Source: Kaistia defluvii (GTDB lineage: Bacteria > Pseudomonadota > Alphaproteobacteria > Rhizobiales > Kaistiaceae). From it: 64,000 nt of DNA. The notes under the pieces are model-generated. The model saw only the letters and a list, made by a program, of their open reading frames with translations, did no database searches and had not been told where the DNA came from. The translations under genes were made by a program, and so were the position numbers. The stretch covers positions 248,001-312,000 of the forward strand of contig NZ_JAPKNI010000001.1 in assembly GCF_026343955.1 (NCBI RefSeq), in the 5' to 3' direction. Below are positions 26,407 through 34,927 of this stretch, one piece after another. Numbering within the stretch: position 1 is the first letter of the stretch; every line of letters starts with the position of its first letter.

Positions 26407-26508
26407 CATCCCTACGAAAACAGGGATCCATCCATCAGCGGCCTCGGGCGTCTCGAAGGACGGCGAACCCGGCTGAATGGATCCCGGGTCAAGCCCGGGA
26501 TGACGGCG
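26407..26508. repeat. Dispersed palindromic repeat, family A, copy 1
   Basis: Between iolC and iolD. The right arm reads GCTGAATGGATCCC followed by the hairpin CCCGGGTCAAGCCCGGG and ATGACGG; the left arm has a matching GGATCCATCCATCAGC. The same arrangement recurs at 28587-28677. Such elements are dispersed repeats of alphaproteobacteria, and their transcripts fold strongly. Confidence 0.8.
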
Positions 26509-26552
26509 GAGGGGATGAATACAGGCGGTGCGACACGACCGTGGTCGACACC

Positions 26553-26584
26553 CTTCTTCATCTCCTGAGGGAGAGGTGAAGAAG
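26553..26584. repeat. Dispersed palindromic repeat, family B, copy 1
   Basis: A near-perfect palindrome centred on TCTCCTGAGGGAGAGG, flanked by CTTCTTCA and TGAAGAAG, close after family A copy 1 and 110 bases before iolD. The same core recurs at 28721, 28827 and 29851. Confidence 0.8.
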
Positions 26585-26697
26585 GCAAGGCTCCGCTTCT
26601 CGCGGCGACGGCCGAGAGAGACTACTTTTAAGAACAAGGGAGACCGTCCCAGACGATCGGGCCGGAGCGCGACAAAAATGGGCGAGGAAACAGCCTG

Positions 26698-28542
26698 ATG
26701 ACCACCATCCGTCTCACCATGGCGCAGGCGCTGACGCGTTATCTCGCCAGCCAGAAGACCGTCATCGACGGCAAGACCGTGCCGATCTTCGCCGGGGTCT
26801 GGGCGATCTTCGGCCATGGCAATGTCGCGGCGATCGGCGAGGCGCTCTATCAGCATCGCGACGAACTGCCGACCTTCCGCGCCCATAACGAGCAGGCGAT
26901 GGCGCATGCCGCGATCGCCTATGCCAAGGCGAGCTTCCGCCGCCGGATGATGGCGGTGACCAGCTCGATCGGCCCGGGCGCCACCAACATGGTGACCGCC
27001 TGCGCCATGGCGCATGTGAACCGCCTGCCCGTCCTGTTCCTGCCCGGCGACATCTTCGCCAATCGCCGGCCCGACCCGGTGCTTCAGCAGGTCGAGGATT
27101 TCGCCGACGGCACGGTCTCGGTCAATGACGTGTTCCGACCGATCTCGCGCTATTTCGACCGCATCACCCGGCCCGAGCAGATCCTCGCCGCCCTGCCCCG
27201 CGCCATGGCCGTGCTGACCGATCCGGCCGATTGCGGCCCGGTGACGCTATCGCTCTGCCAGGACGTGCAGGCGGAGGCCTACGACTATCCGGAAGCCTTC
27301 TTCGACGAGAAGATCTGGACGCAGCGCCGGCCCCGCGCCTCCGATGATGAACTGGCCGCCGCGGTCGCAGCTTTGCGCATGGCGCGAAAGCCGCTGATCA
27401 TCGCTGGTGGCGGCGTGCTCTATTCCGGCGCGACGGAGTCGCTCGCCAGCTTCGCCGAAGCGCATGGCATTCCCGTCGCCGAAACGCAGGCGGGCAAATC
27501 CTCGCTGCCGGCCGACCATCCGCTCAACATGGGCTCGATCGGCGTGACCGGCACCTCCGCCGCCAACGAACTGGCGCGGGACGCCGACGTCATCCTTGCG
27601 GTCGGCACGAGGCTGCAGGATTTCACCACCGGCTCCTGGTCGCTGTTCCAGAACGGCAAGACGATCATCGGCCTCAACACCCAGGTGTTCGACGCGACCA
27701 AGCATCGGGCGCTGCCGCTTGTCGCCGACGCGCAAGCCGGCCTTCGCGAGATCGGATTGCAGCTCGAAGCGTTGAGCGCCCCGGAAGACTGGACGGAGCG
27801 CGCACGAGAGGGGCGCACCCTCTGGTTCCGCGCGGCAGACAACGCGACCGCCGCGACCAATGCGGCGCTTCCCTCCGACGGCCAGGTGATCGGCGCGGTG
27901 CAGCGGACACTCGGATCCGGCGCGACGGTGGTCTGCGCGGCCGGCGGCCTGCCGGGAGAGTTGCACAAGCTCTGGCAGGCGGGCGCGCCCGGCTCCTACC
28001 ATCTCGAATATGGCTATTCGACCATGGGCTACGAGATCGCCGGCGGGCTCGGCGTCAAGATGGCGAAGCCCGACCAGGAAGTCGTCGTCATGGTCGGCGA
28101 CGGCTCCTATCTGATGATGAATTCGGAGATCGCCACCTCGGTCATGCTGGGGCTGCGGCTCACCATCGTCGTGCTCGACAATGCCGGCTATGGCTGCATC
28201 AACCGGCTGCAGATGGCCACCGGCGGCGCCAACTTCAACAATCTTCTCAAGGATGCACGGCACGACGTATTGCCCTCGATCGATTTCGCGGCGCATGCGG
28301 CGAGCCTGGGCGCGATCGCGACCAAGGTCGCCTCGATCGCCGAACTGGAAGCGGGCCTCGCCGCCGCGCTGACGAACGATCGCACGACGGTGCTCGTCAT
28401 CGACACCGACCCGCTGGTCACCACGGAAGAAGGCGGCAACTGGTGGGACGTCGCAGTGCCGGAAGTGAGCCCACGGCCCCAGGTGAACGCGGCACGCAAG
28501 GAATACGAGAAGGCTATGCAGGCGCAGCGGGTGGTTGATTGA
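26698..28542 (+). CDS. iolD: 3D-(3,5/4)-trihydroxycyclohexane-1,2-dione hydrolase
   Basis: A 614-residue thiamine-diphosphate enzyme. The N-terminal pyrimidine domain starts RLTMAQALTRYLASQ and has GVWAIFGHGNVAAIGEAL and the conserved Glu in TFRAHNEQAMAHAAIAYAK; the C-terminal domain has the ThDP motif GDGSYLMMNSEIATSVMLG-x10-NAGYG. It opens the ring of THcHDO to 5-deoxy-glucuronate. Length is normal. It is preceded by 305 bases of palindromic repeats rather than the short gap usual in operons, so its coupling to iolC expression may be modulated. Confidence 0.95.
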   Translation: MTTIRLTMAQALTRYLASQKTVIDGKTVPIFAGVWAIFGHGNVAAIGEALYQHRDELPTFRAHNEQAMAHAAIAYAKASFRRRMMAVTSSIGPGATNMVTACAMAHVNRLPVLFLPGDIFANRRPDPVLQQVEDFADGTVSVNDVFRPISRYFDRITRPEQILAALPRAMAVLTDPADCGPVTLSLCQDVQAEAYDYPEAFFDEKIWTQRRPRASDDELAAAVAALRMARKPLIIAGGGVLYSGATESLASFAEAHGIPVAETQAGKSSLPADHPLNMGSIGVTGTSAANELARDADVILAVGTRLQDFTTGSWSLFQNGKTIIGLNTQVFDATKHRALPLVADAQAGLREIGLQLEALSAPEDWTERAREGRTLWFRAADNATAATNAALPSDGQVIGAVQRTLGSGATVVCAAGGLPGELHKLWQAGAPGSYHLEYGYSTMGYEIAGGLGVKMAKPDQEVVVMVGDGSYLMMNSEIATSVMLGLRLTIVVLDNAGYGCINRLQMATGGANFNNLLKDARHDVLPSIDFAAHAASLGAIATKVASIAELEAGLAAALTNDRTTVLVIDTDPLVTTEEGGNWWDVAVPEVSPRPQVNAARKEYEKAMQAQRVVD

Positions 28543-28556
28543 GGCCCTGCCCCTCC

Positions 28557-28586
28557 GTCCCCTGCTCCGGCGTCCCCTGCTCCGGC
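28557..28586. repeat. 15-base tandem repeat after iolD
   Basis: GTCCCCTGCTCCGGC occurs twice in direct tandem (28557-28571 and 28572-28586) immediately before the family A repeat. It looks like a slippage-type duplication and may vary in copy number between strains. Confidence 0.8.
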
Positions 28587-28677
28587 GTCATCCCCGCGAA
28601 GGCGGGGATCCATTCAACCTCCCAAGGCAGTCGGCTGAATGGATCCCGGGTCACGCTTCGCTTGCCCGGGATGACGG
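28587..28677. repeat. Dispersed palindromic repeat, family A, copy 2
   Basis: Between iolD and iolE. TCATCCCCGCGAAGGCGGGG forms the left hairpin, then GGATCCATTCA pairs with TGAATGGATCC, and CCCGGGTCACGC-x-GCCCGGG forms the right hairpin before ATGAC. It is the fuller copy of the element also seen at 26407. Confidence 0.85.
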
Positions 28678-28720
28678 GCGGAGGGATCCTTGAATGGAAT
28701 GAACGAGAACCCTTCCCTTC

Positions 28721-28890
28721 ACCTCTCCCTGAGGGAGAGGTCGGAGCGAAGCTTCGGGTGAGGGTTTAGGGAACCATCCGGAGAAGCCGTAAACCCTCAC
28801 CCGCCGCACGGTGTGCGTCGACCTCTCCCTCAGGGAGAGGTGAAGTCAAAATCAAAGCCCCTAGCCTCTCCCGCGCGCGGGAAAGGGAAC
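28721..28890. repeat. Composite family B repeats between iolD and iolE
   Basis: One copy (ACCTCTCCCTGAGGGAGAGG at 28721-28740, then a region ending GGGTGAGGGTTT) is followed by an inverted copy (AAACCCTCACCC from 28791 to CCTCTCCCTCAGGGAGAGG at 28822-28840). The two can pair into one long stem. A shorter relative, CCTCTCCCGCGCGCGGG, lies at 28865-28881, just before iolE. Confidence 0.8.
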
Positions 28891-28936
28891 GCCAACCAGA
28901 ACCGATACCGCCGACAAACCAACGAGGAAGCACCCC

Positions 28937-29821
28937 ATGATCCGCATCGGCGCCAACCCGATCTGCTGGTCCAATGACGACAAGCAGGACATCGGCGGCG
29001 ACATCCCGCTCGAGCAATGCCTGTCGGAGGCGAAGGCCATCGGCATCGAGGGCATGGAACTCGGCCACAAGTTTCCGCGCGACGCCGAGACGCTGCGGCC
29101 GATCCTGGCCGGTCATGGCCTCGACCTCGTCAGCGGCTGGTATTCGACCTTCCTGATCGAGCGCGACGCCGAGGAGGAGTGGAAGCAGGCCCGCGCCCAT
29201 ATCGACCTGCTGAAGGCCTTCGACTGCAAGGTGTTCATCGCGGCGGAATGCACCCGCACCATCCACGGCACGCAATCGGCGCCGCTTTCGACGCGTCCGC
29301 TGATGAGCGAGGTCGAATGGGGCCGCTTCACCACGCGGCTGACTGAATTCGCCGACTATCTTTCCCGCGAGGGGCTGACGCTGGTCTATCACCACCACAT
29401 CGGCACCGTGATCCAGACCGAGGCCGAGATCGACCGGCTGATGGAAGCGACGGGGCCGGCGGTAAAACTGCTGCTCGATACCGGCCATATCACCTGGGCC
29501 GGCGGCGACCCGGTTCGGCTGGCGCGGCACTATCGCAACCGCATCGCCCATGTCCACACCAAGGACGTCCGCCCGGACGTGGCGAAGCAGGCGACGACCG
29601 GCGACTGGTCGTTCCTCGATAGCGTGCTGGCCGGCGTCTACACCGTGCCGGGCGACGGCGCGATCGACTATGTCGCGGTGTTCCGGGAGATCCCGGACTA
29701 TGCCGGCTGGATCGTGATCGAGGCCGAGCAGGACCCCGTCAAGGCACCGCCGGCGCGCTATGTGAAGATGGGATTCGACAATCTCAACCGGTTTATCGAT
29801 GCTGCGGGATTGAAGCGGTAA
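28937..29821 (+). CDS. iolE: Myo-inosose-2 dehydratase
   Basis: A 294-residue TIM-barrel protein of the AP-endonuclease-2-like family. The start IRIGANPICWSNDDKQDIGGDIPLEQCLSEAK is characteristic of IolE, as are GLTLVYHHHIGTVIQTEAEIDRLM and VKLLLDTGHITWAGGDPVRLARHYRNRIAHVHTKD, which carry the metal ligands. It dehydrates 2-keto-myo-inositol to the diketone used by IolD. The ATG at 28937 follows a purine-rich AACGAGGAAG site. Length is normal. Confidence 0.94.
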   Translation: MIRIGANPICWSNDDKQDIGGDIPLEQCLSEAKAIGIEGMELGHKFPRDAETLRPILAGHGLDLVSGWYSTFLIERDAEEEWKQARAHIDLLKAFDCKVFIAAECTRTIHGTQSAPLSTRPLMSEVEWGRFTTRLTEFADYLSREGLTLVYHHHIGTVIQTEAEIDRLMEATGPAVKLLLDTGHITWAGGDPVRLARHYRNRIAHVHTKDVRPDVAKQATTGDWSFLDSVLAGVYTVPGDGAIDYVAVFREIPDYAGWIVIEAEQDPVKAPPARYVKMGFDNLNRFIDAAGLKR

Positions 29822-29843
29822 AGGGACTTTGCACCACGCGGTT

Positions 29844-29872
29844 CTTCACCTCTCCCTGAGGGAGAGGTGAAG
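29844..29872. repeat. Dispersed palindromic repeat, family B, between iolE and iolB
   Basis: A perfect 29-base palindrome whose core is CCTCTCCCTGAGGGAGAGG, flanked by CTTCA and TGAAG. It fills most of the 94-base gap. Its stem lies 44 bases before the iolB start. Confidence 0.85.
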
Positions 29873-29915
29873 TGGAGTTCGGCCCAAGCCTGTGTTGCAA
29901 TCCAGGGAGACCTTC

Positions 29916-30713
29916 ATGGCAGATCTTCTCGTCAAGCCGATCGGCAGCAAGGGCCAGACCATCCACGTCACGCCGCAATCGGCGGGATGGTCGCATGTCG
30001 GCTTCGATCTCTACCAGCTTGCGCCGGGCGAGATGGCGCAGGCCAACACCAATGACCGCGAGGTCTGCCTGGTGCTGGTTTCCGGCAAGGCGCGCATCAT
30101 CGTCGAGGATGTCGATTTCAACATTCTGGGCGAGCGCATGTCGCCCTTCGACGGCAAGCCGGACTCGGTCTATGTGCCGGCCGAGCATGACTGGATGGTG
30201 ACGGCGACGACGCCGCTGACGCTCGCCGTCTGCTCGGCGCCGTCGACCGGCGGCAACCTGCCGCCGCGCCATATCCGCCCCGACAAGGTCACGCAGGAGA
30301 CGCGGGGCACCGGCACCAACACGCGCTACGTCACCAACATCCTGCCGGAAGAGGCCAAGGCGGATTCGCTGCTTGTCGTTGAGGTGATCACGCCCGGCGG
30401 CCACACCTCAAGCTATCCGCCGCACAAGCACGACACCGACAACCTGCCGGCGGAATCGCAGTTGGAGGAAACCTACTACCACCGCCTCAACCCGCCGCAG
30501 GGCTTCGCCTTCCAGCGCGTCTACACGGACGACCGCACGCTCGACGAGACGATGCTGGTCGAGGACGGCGTGGTGACGCTGGTGCCCAGGGGCTATCACC
30601 CCTGCGCCACCATCCATGGCTACGACCTCTACTATCTCAACGTCATGGCCGGGCCGAAGCGGACGTGGAAGTTCCACAACGATCCCGACCATGAGTGGCT
30701 GCTGAAGCGCTAA
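29916..30713 (+). CDS. iolB: 5-deoxy-glucuronate isomerase
   Basis: A 265-residue double-cupin isomerase. It has VGFDLYQLAPGEMAQANT and REVCLVLVSGKARIIVED in the first half and VEVITPGGHTSSYPPHKHDTDNLPAESQLEETYYHRLNPPQGF in the second, with the metal-binding His cluster. It converts 5-deoxy-D-glucuronate into 5-dehydro-2-deoxy-D-gluconate, the substrate of IolC. The ATG at 29916 has a GGGAGA ribosome site; an upstream start would add eight residues without support. Its 3' end overlaps the convergent FUSC gene by four bases, so both must share or lack a terminator. Confidence 0.94.
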   Translation: MADLLVKPIGSKGQTIHVTPQSAGWSHVGFDLYQLAPGEMAQANTNDREVCLVLVSGKARIIVEDVDFNILGERMSPFDGKPDSVYVPAEHDWMVTATTPLTLAVCSAPSTGGNLPPRHIRPDKVTQETRGTGTNTRYVTNILPEEAKADSLLVVEVITPGGHTSSYPPHKHDTDNLPAESQLEETYYHRLNPPQGFAFQRVYTDDRTLDETMLVEDGVVTLVPRGYHPCATIHGYDLYYLNVMAGPKRTWKFHNDPDHEWLLKR

Positions 30714-31825
30714 CCCTCGGCGGCCGGCGGCCCGGCGCCGCGCTGCGCCCGCCGGTCCCAGGCCTCGACGCAGACCGCGGTGACGAGCGCCAGCAACCCG
30801 CCGATCACGGTGGCGAGGATGCGATGCTTGACCACCTCGATCTCGGGCAGTCCGGCCAGCGCCACCAGGAAGGCGACACAGGCCGTGACGCAGGCGACGA
30901 AGGCGGCATAGCCGGAGCGCTGCATCGAATAGGCGACGCCGGCGAGCAGCACAACCAGCACGGCCAGCAGGCTTTCATCGGGCCTGAGCAGGGCTGCGAT
31001 CAGCGTGGCGATGCCCGCGCCGGCGACCGTGCCGCAGATGCGGAAGACGACGCGCTCGACCGTCTTGTCGGATTGCGGCTTCAGGATGATCAGCGCCGTC
31101 ACCGGGATCCAGTAGCCGTTCGGCATCTGCGTCGTCTTGGTGAGCAAGGTGGTCGCCACTGCCAGGATCGCCGTGGCGATGGCGATCCGCAGCGTGTCGG
31201 AATGGCCGGTCAGGCGGCGGCCCATCACGGCGAACAGGTCCTGCCAGCGGTCGGAACCGTCATGCTCGCGGAGGATCGCCGACTTGCCGGCCAGCGCCCA
31301 GACCAGCGTCACCAGGGCGATCTGCAGCAGGCCGCCGCTAAAGACCAGGCCCGCCCGCCCCAGTGCGCCCATCATGTCCGCGGGATAGGCATCGGCGACG
31401 AAGAAGGTGATCGCCCATTGCAGCGTGATCCACCAGGCGGCCGGGCCGGCGGCGTTGGCGCCGCCGCAAAGCGCGCCGAACATGGCGGAGAACAGGATCA
31501 TCAGCGGCAGGTAGCTGCCGGAAAACGATCCGACCCACGCCGCGACGCTCATGCCGATCATGGCGAAGATCATCGGCCCGGCGCGCACCGCGGTGAAGCG
31601 CTGGAACGCGCCGAAGCCGACGGAAAAGGCGCCGCTGGCCGCGACGAGGCCAAAATCCGGCCGCCCGAACAGGATGCCGGCGGCGAGGCAGATCGCCATC
31701 GCCGGCATGCAGGCGAGCACCGTCTCCACCCGGATGTCGCCGCGCCGGAACGCGAACATTTCCTGACTGTAGCGACGAACCGGGATGCGAGCGCGAAGTA
31801 AGCGATGGACTGGCACGCGGCTCAC
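30710..31825 (-). CDS. FUSC-family membrane protein
   Basis: A 371-residue membrane protein with ten or more hydrophobic segments arranged as two similar halves (AICLAAGILFGRPDFGLVAASGAFSVGFGAF, and later GYWIPVTALIILKPQSDKTVERVVFRICGTVAGAGIATLIAALL). This is the FUSC/aluminium-activated-malate-channel-like fold seen in aromatic-acid efflux proteins such as AaeB, though without the long soluble parts. The start is unsure: GTG at 31825 or ATG at 31759, neither with a good ribosome site. It follows the LacI gene on the same strand. Export of an organic acid or protection from it is possible. Confidence 0.72.
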   Translation of the reverse strand: MSRVPVHRLLRARIPVRRYSQEMFAFRRGDIRVETVLACMPAMAICLAAGILFGRPDFGLVAASGAFSVGFGAFQRFTAVRAGPMIFAMIGMSVAAWVGSFSGSYLPLMILFSAMFGALCGGANAAGPAAWWITLQWAITFFVADAYPADMMGALGRAGLVFSGGLLQIALVTLVWALAGKSAILREHDGSDRWQDLFAVMGRRLTGHSDTLRIAIATAILAVATTLLTKTTQMPNGYWIPVTALIILKPQSDKTVERVVFRICGTVAGAGIATLIAALLRPDESLLAVLVVLLAGVAYSMQRSGYAAFVACVTACVAFLVALAGLPEIEVVKHRILATVIGGLLALVTAVCVEAWDRRAQRGAGPPAAEG

Positions 31826-31945
31826 CCGCTGAGAGAGTTTCGGAAAGCGACCCCGGGGCGGGATCGTGCCCGGGACGGCGCGATGCGAGGGAAGAGCAGC
31901 CGGCCCGGCGATTCACCCTAGCCCCTTTTGCGGCATCCACCACCA

Positions 31946-32983
31946 TCAGACATTCTCGGAAACAAAGAGTTCGAACGGCAGGAGCACGCGGTTGTCGCCC
32001 TCTCCGGCCCTGCCCGCGACGGCGCGGGCCAGGATCTCGACCGACCGTTCGGCGAGCGCCTGCACCGGCGTGGCGATCACCGCGTCGAGCACGCCATCGA
32101 CCAGCGCGACGCGCGTCTCCGGCACGAGTTCGTTGCAGACGGCGATGACGCGCCCGGCCGCCCCGCTTTCGCGCAACGCGGAGATCAGCCCGGCCATGCC
32201 GCCGCCGGCGACATAGATGCCGACCAGGTCCGGATTGCGTTTCAGAAGCTCCAGCGTGCCCTCATGCGCGAGATGCGGATCCTCGAGATTGGCGAGCGGT
32301 TCGAGCAGGCGAAACTCCGGCGCATGCTCGCGAAAATAGCTTCGAAAGCTGATCTCGGAGAGTTCGTGCCCGATGTAGCGATGGCTGCCGACGAAGATGC
32401 CGACGCTGCCGGGCGCCTTCGCCAGCCGGGCAATCGCCCAGGCGGCGGTGCGCCCGGCCTTGCGATGGTCGATGCCGACATGGCCGATCCCGCCCGGCGC
32501 CGACAGTTCCGAGAGCAGCGTCATCACGCCGACGCCACGCGCAGCCAGCGTCTCGATCGCTTCGGTGACCTTGGGATGATCCGCGGCGACGACGGCGAGC
32601 GCATCGACCCGCGCGCCCAGCGCCAGCAGCTTTTCCGCCACCGTGCCGGCCGAGATATCCTCGACGAACTCGACGACCGGCTTGCCGCGCACGCCCGGGG
32701 CGGCGCGGGTGGCCGCCGCCAGCGCCGCCGCCATCTCCTGGTAGAAGGCATCGGCGCGGCGCTGAAGCAGGAAGCCGAAGCTGCGGCTTGGCGCGGTCTC
32801 CTCCAGCCGCCGCTTCAACAGGCCGGCGCCGTGATAGCCGATTGCTTCGGCGGCGGCGAGCACGCGCTCCGCCGTCTCGCGCCGGACGGGCGCGCGCTGG
32901 TTCAGCACCCGGTCGACGGTGGCGACGCCGACGCCCGCCGCTTCGGCGAGGTCGCGGATGGTCGGCCGGGTCACGCCGTCCAT
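31946..32983 (-). CDS. LacI-family transcriptional regulator
   Basis: A 345-residue repressor. The N-terminal helix-turn-helix TIRDLAEAAGVGVATVDRVLNQRAPVRRETAERVLAAAEAIGY is the LacI signature (residues about 7-50), and the rest is a periplasmic-binding-like sensor domain (VGIDHRKAGRTAAWAIARLAKAPGSVGIFVG, NPDLVGIYVAGGGMAGLI). It is divergent from mocD, 180 bases away, and upstream of the FUSC gene. It probably controls one or both, with a sugar or cyclitol as ligand. It could also be a second regulator of the inositol genes. Confidence 0.87.
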   Translation of the reverse strand: MDGVTRPTIRDLAEAAGVGVATVDRVLNQRAPVRRETAERVLAAAEAIGYHGAGLLKRRLEETAPSRSFGFLLQRRADAFYQEMAAALAAATRAAPGVRGKPVVEFVEDISAGTVAEKLLALGARVDALAVVAADHPKVTEAIETLAARGVGVMTLLSELSAPGGIGHVGIDHRKAGRTAAWAIARLAKAPGSVGIFVGSHRYIGHELSEISFRSYFREHAPEFRLLEPLANLEDPHLAHEGTLELLKRNPDLVGIYVAGGGMAGLISALRESGAAGRVIAVCNELVPETRVALVDGVLDAVIATPVQALAERSVEILARAVAGRAGEGDNRVLLPFELFVSENV

Positions 32984-33163
32984 GCCGGTCCGGCCTTGAT
33001 AGTTTCCATCATCATCACCCGCCGCCGTCTTGAGCTTTCGTGAGAGATTCTATCATCGCGAGATTGAGCCGGGAAGCCTTGGAGACTAGACTCGTTCCGG
33101 ACATCGAAAGCGCGCCTCCCCAGCGGAATGGCCCAAAAAAGCGCGATGCGGCGGAGGAACGGA
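32984..33163. promoter_or_regulatory. Divergent gap between LacI regulator and mocD
   Basis: A 180-base region that should hold both promoters. GATAGTTTCCATC at 32998-33010 and GATTCTATCATC at 33045-33056 are the most repeat-like elements and may be operator halves, but no perfect LacI-type palindrome was found. Confidence 0.3.
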
Positions 33164-34249
33164 ATGACCACCGGAACGGTGTTACGCGACTATTCCCTGG
33201 TCGGACGCGATACCCGGCGGGCCGAGGAGATCGGCCTCGCGGCGGCGGCGTGGTATCAGTGCCCGATCCCCCGCAAGGAATTGAAGGCGCTGATGAAGCG
33301 CTCCGATGGCCCGGCGCTGCGCGATACGGCGATCTGGTTCGCGGCGCTCTTCCTGACCGGTCTCGGGGGCTACTACTTCTGGGGTAGCTGGTGGGCGGTC
33401 CCCTTCTTCGCGATCTACGGCATCCTCTACGGCTCGGCCTCGGATTCGCGCTGGCATGAATGCGGCCACGGCACCGCCTTCAAGACCCGCTGGATGAACG
33501 ATGTCGTCTATCACATCGCCTGCTTCATGATTCTGCGGGAGCCGACCGTCTGGCGCTGGAGCCATACGCGGCATCATACCGACACGATCATCGTCGGCCG
33601 CGACCCCGAGATCGCCGTGCCGCGCCCGCCGGATATCCTCGGCATCCTGCTGAACCTGTTCGCGCTGAAGAGCACCTATGCTGCCTTCAGGAAGCTGTTC
33701 CTGCATGCCGGCGGCAGGCTGACGGACGAAGAGCGGACCTATATTCCGGAGATGGAGCGCGGCAAGGTCTATTGGGTGGCACGGCTGTATCTCGCCATCT
33801 TCGCCGCCGTGGCGGTCTGGTGCTTCGCGATTGGCTCGATCCTGCCGGCGATGTTCATCGGCCTGCCGACGCTCTATGGCGGCTATTTCACGGTGATCTT
33901 CGGCCTGACCCAGCATGCCGGCCTGGACGAGGACGTGCTCGATCACCGGCTGAACAGCCGCACCGTCTACATGAACCCGGTCTATCGCTTCCTCTATCTG
34001 AACATGAACTACCACGTCGAACATCACATGTTCCCGATGGTGCCCTATCACGCGCTGCCGAAGCTGCATGCCGCAATCCGGGACGATTGCCCGACGCCCT
34101 ATAACGGCCTCTGGGAAGCCTATGCCGAGATCATCCCGGCCCTGCTGCGCCAGAGCCGCGAGCCCGGCTTCTTCGTCAAGCGCCAGCTGCCCAACCCGGA
34201 AAAATCCGTGCCCTACAATCACGGCACGCAGTTCGTGCCGGCCGAGTGA
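33164..34249 (+). CDS. mocD: MocD-like membrane fatty-acid-desaturase-family oxygenase
   Basis: A 361-residue membrane di-iron protein. Three histidine boxes are present: WHECGHGT (H-x3-H), SHTRHHTDT (H-x2-HH) and NYHVEHHMFPMVP (H-x2-HH), and at least four membrane segments surround them. Desaturase-family proteins with this box set include MocD from rhizopine catabolism. It is followed by a MocE-type Rieske ferredoxin and a ferredoxin reductase, the exact partners needed to supply electrons. The ATG at 33164 has GGAGG six bases upstream. In context it probably hydroxylates a methyl group or ring carbon of a cyclitol derivative. A role as true fatty acid desaturase is less likely. Confidence 0.85.
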   Translation: MTTGTVLRDYSLVGRDTRRAEEIGLAAAAWYQCPIPRKELKALMKRSDGPALRDTAIWFAALFLTGLGGYYFWGSWWAVPFFAIYGILYGSASDSRWHECGHGTAFKTRWMNDVVYHIACFMILREPTVWRWSHTRHHTDTIIVGRDPEIAVPRPPDILGILLNLFALKSTYAAFRKLFLHAGGRLTDEERTYIPEMERGKVYWVARLYLAIFAAVAVWCFAIGSILPAMFIGLPTLYGGYFTVIFGLTQHAGLDEDVLDHRLNSRTVYMNPVYRFLYLNMNYHVEHHMFPMVPYHALPKLHAAIRDDCPTPYNGLWEAYAEIIPALLRQSREPGFFVKRQLPNPEKSVPYNHGTQFVPAE

Positions 34250-34596
34250 GGCGGCGCCGTGGGTGCTTCGAGACGGGCCTGCGGCCCTCCTCAGCATGTT
34301 GAGGAGAGCGGGCCTCCGAAGCAAAAAGCCCCTCACCCGACCCTCTCCCGCAAGCGGGCGAGTGCTTTTCCTCCGGCTCCTTCACAACGATCGAGCGAAG
34401 ACTGCGCAGGACAGACGGGCCTCGATACGCCCCCTCTCCCGCGCGCGGGAGAGGCTGGGGTGAGGGTCTCCAGCAAAGCTGCAACCGGCATGCAGCACCC
34501 ACCCCCCAACATCCTGACGAGGCTTTCGCAGAAAGCCGTCTCGAAGGACGCAAAGCCGGCGCCGAGCCAACGAACGACAGACCGAAAGAGACCATC
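34250..34596. repeat. Repeat-filled gap between mocD and mocE
   Basis: This 347-base gap has no gene. It carries CCCTCACCCGACCCTCTCCC at 34330-34349 paired with a GCGGGCGAG arm, and an inverted relative CCTCTCCCGCGCGCGGGAGAGG at 34433-34454 followed by GGGGTGAGGG. These are family B repeats in opposite orientation. A further short repeat, GAGGAGAGCGGG, is near 34301. Confidence 0.7.
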
Positions 34597-34923
34597 ATGA
34601 CCATCACCGCCACGACCTGGATCGAAGCCTGCGACGCCGACGACATCGATGCGGAGGATGTCATCCGCTTCGATCATGCCGGCCACACCTATGCGATCTA
34701 CCGCTCGCCCGACGATGAGTATTTCGCCACCGACGGACTTTGCACGCATGAGCGGATCCACCTCGCCGATGGCCTCGTCATGGATCACATCATCGAATGC
34801 CCGAAGCACAATGGCCGCTTCGATTACCGCACCGGCCAGGCCAAGGGCGCGCCGGTCTGCCTCGCTCTGAAGACCTATCCGGTCAAGCTGGACGGCGGCA
34901 AAGTCCTGCTCGGCCTGGCGTGA
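34597..34923 (+). CDS. mocE: MocE-family Rieske [2Fe-2S] ferredoxin
   Basis: A 108-residue Rieske ferredoxin. The cluster ligands are Cys49-x-His51 (LCTHER) and Cys68-x2-His71 (ECPKHNGRFD), with a typical 16-residue interval. The segment HIIECPKHNGRFDYRTGQAKGAPV is diagnostic for the MocE family. It would pass single electrons from the reductase encoded downstream to the MocD oxygenase. It lies four bases before mocF with no terminator, and the ATG at 34597 follows an AAAGAG site. Confidence 0.93.
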   Translation: MTITATTWIEACDADDIDAEDVIRFDHAGHTYAIYRSPDDEYFATDGLCTHERIHLADGLVMDHIIECPKHNGRFDYRTGQAKGAPVCLALKTYPVKLDGGKVLLGLA

Positions 34924-34927
34924 GGCG

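Noticed and set aside
28543-28769. A small protein frame through the repeat region after iolD
   Set aside because: Its sequence is only the translation of dispersed repeats, and no ribosome site is present.
26393-28890. CRISPR array in the repeat-rich gaps
   Set aside because: The repeats are palindromic, unevenly spaced and few; there are no regular spacers and no cas genes.
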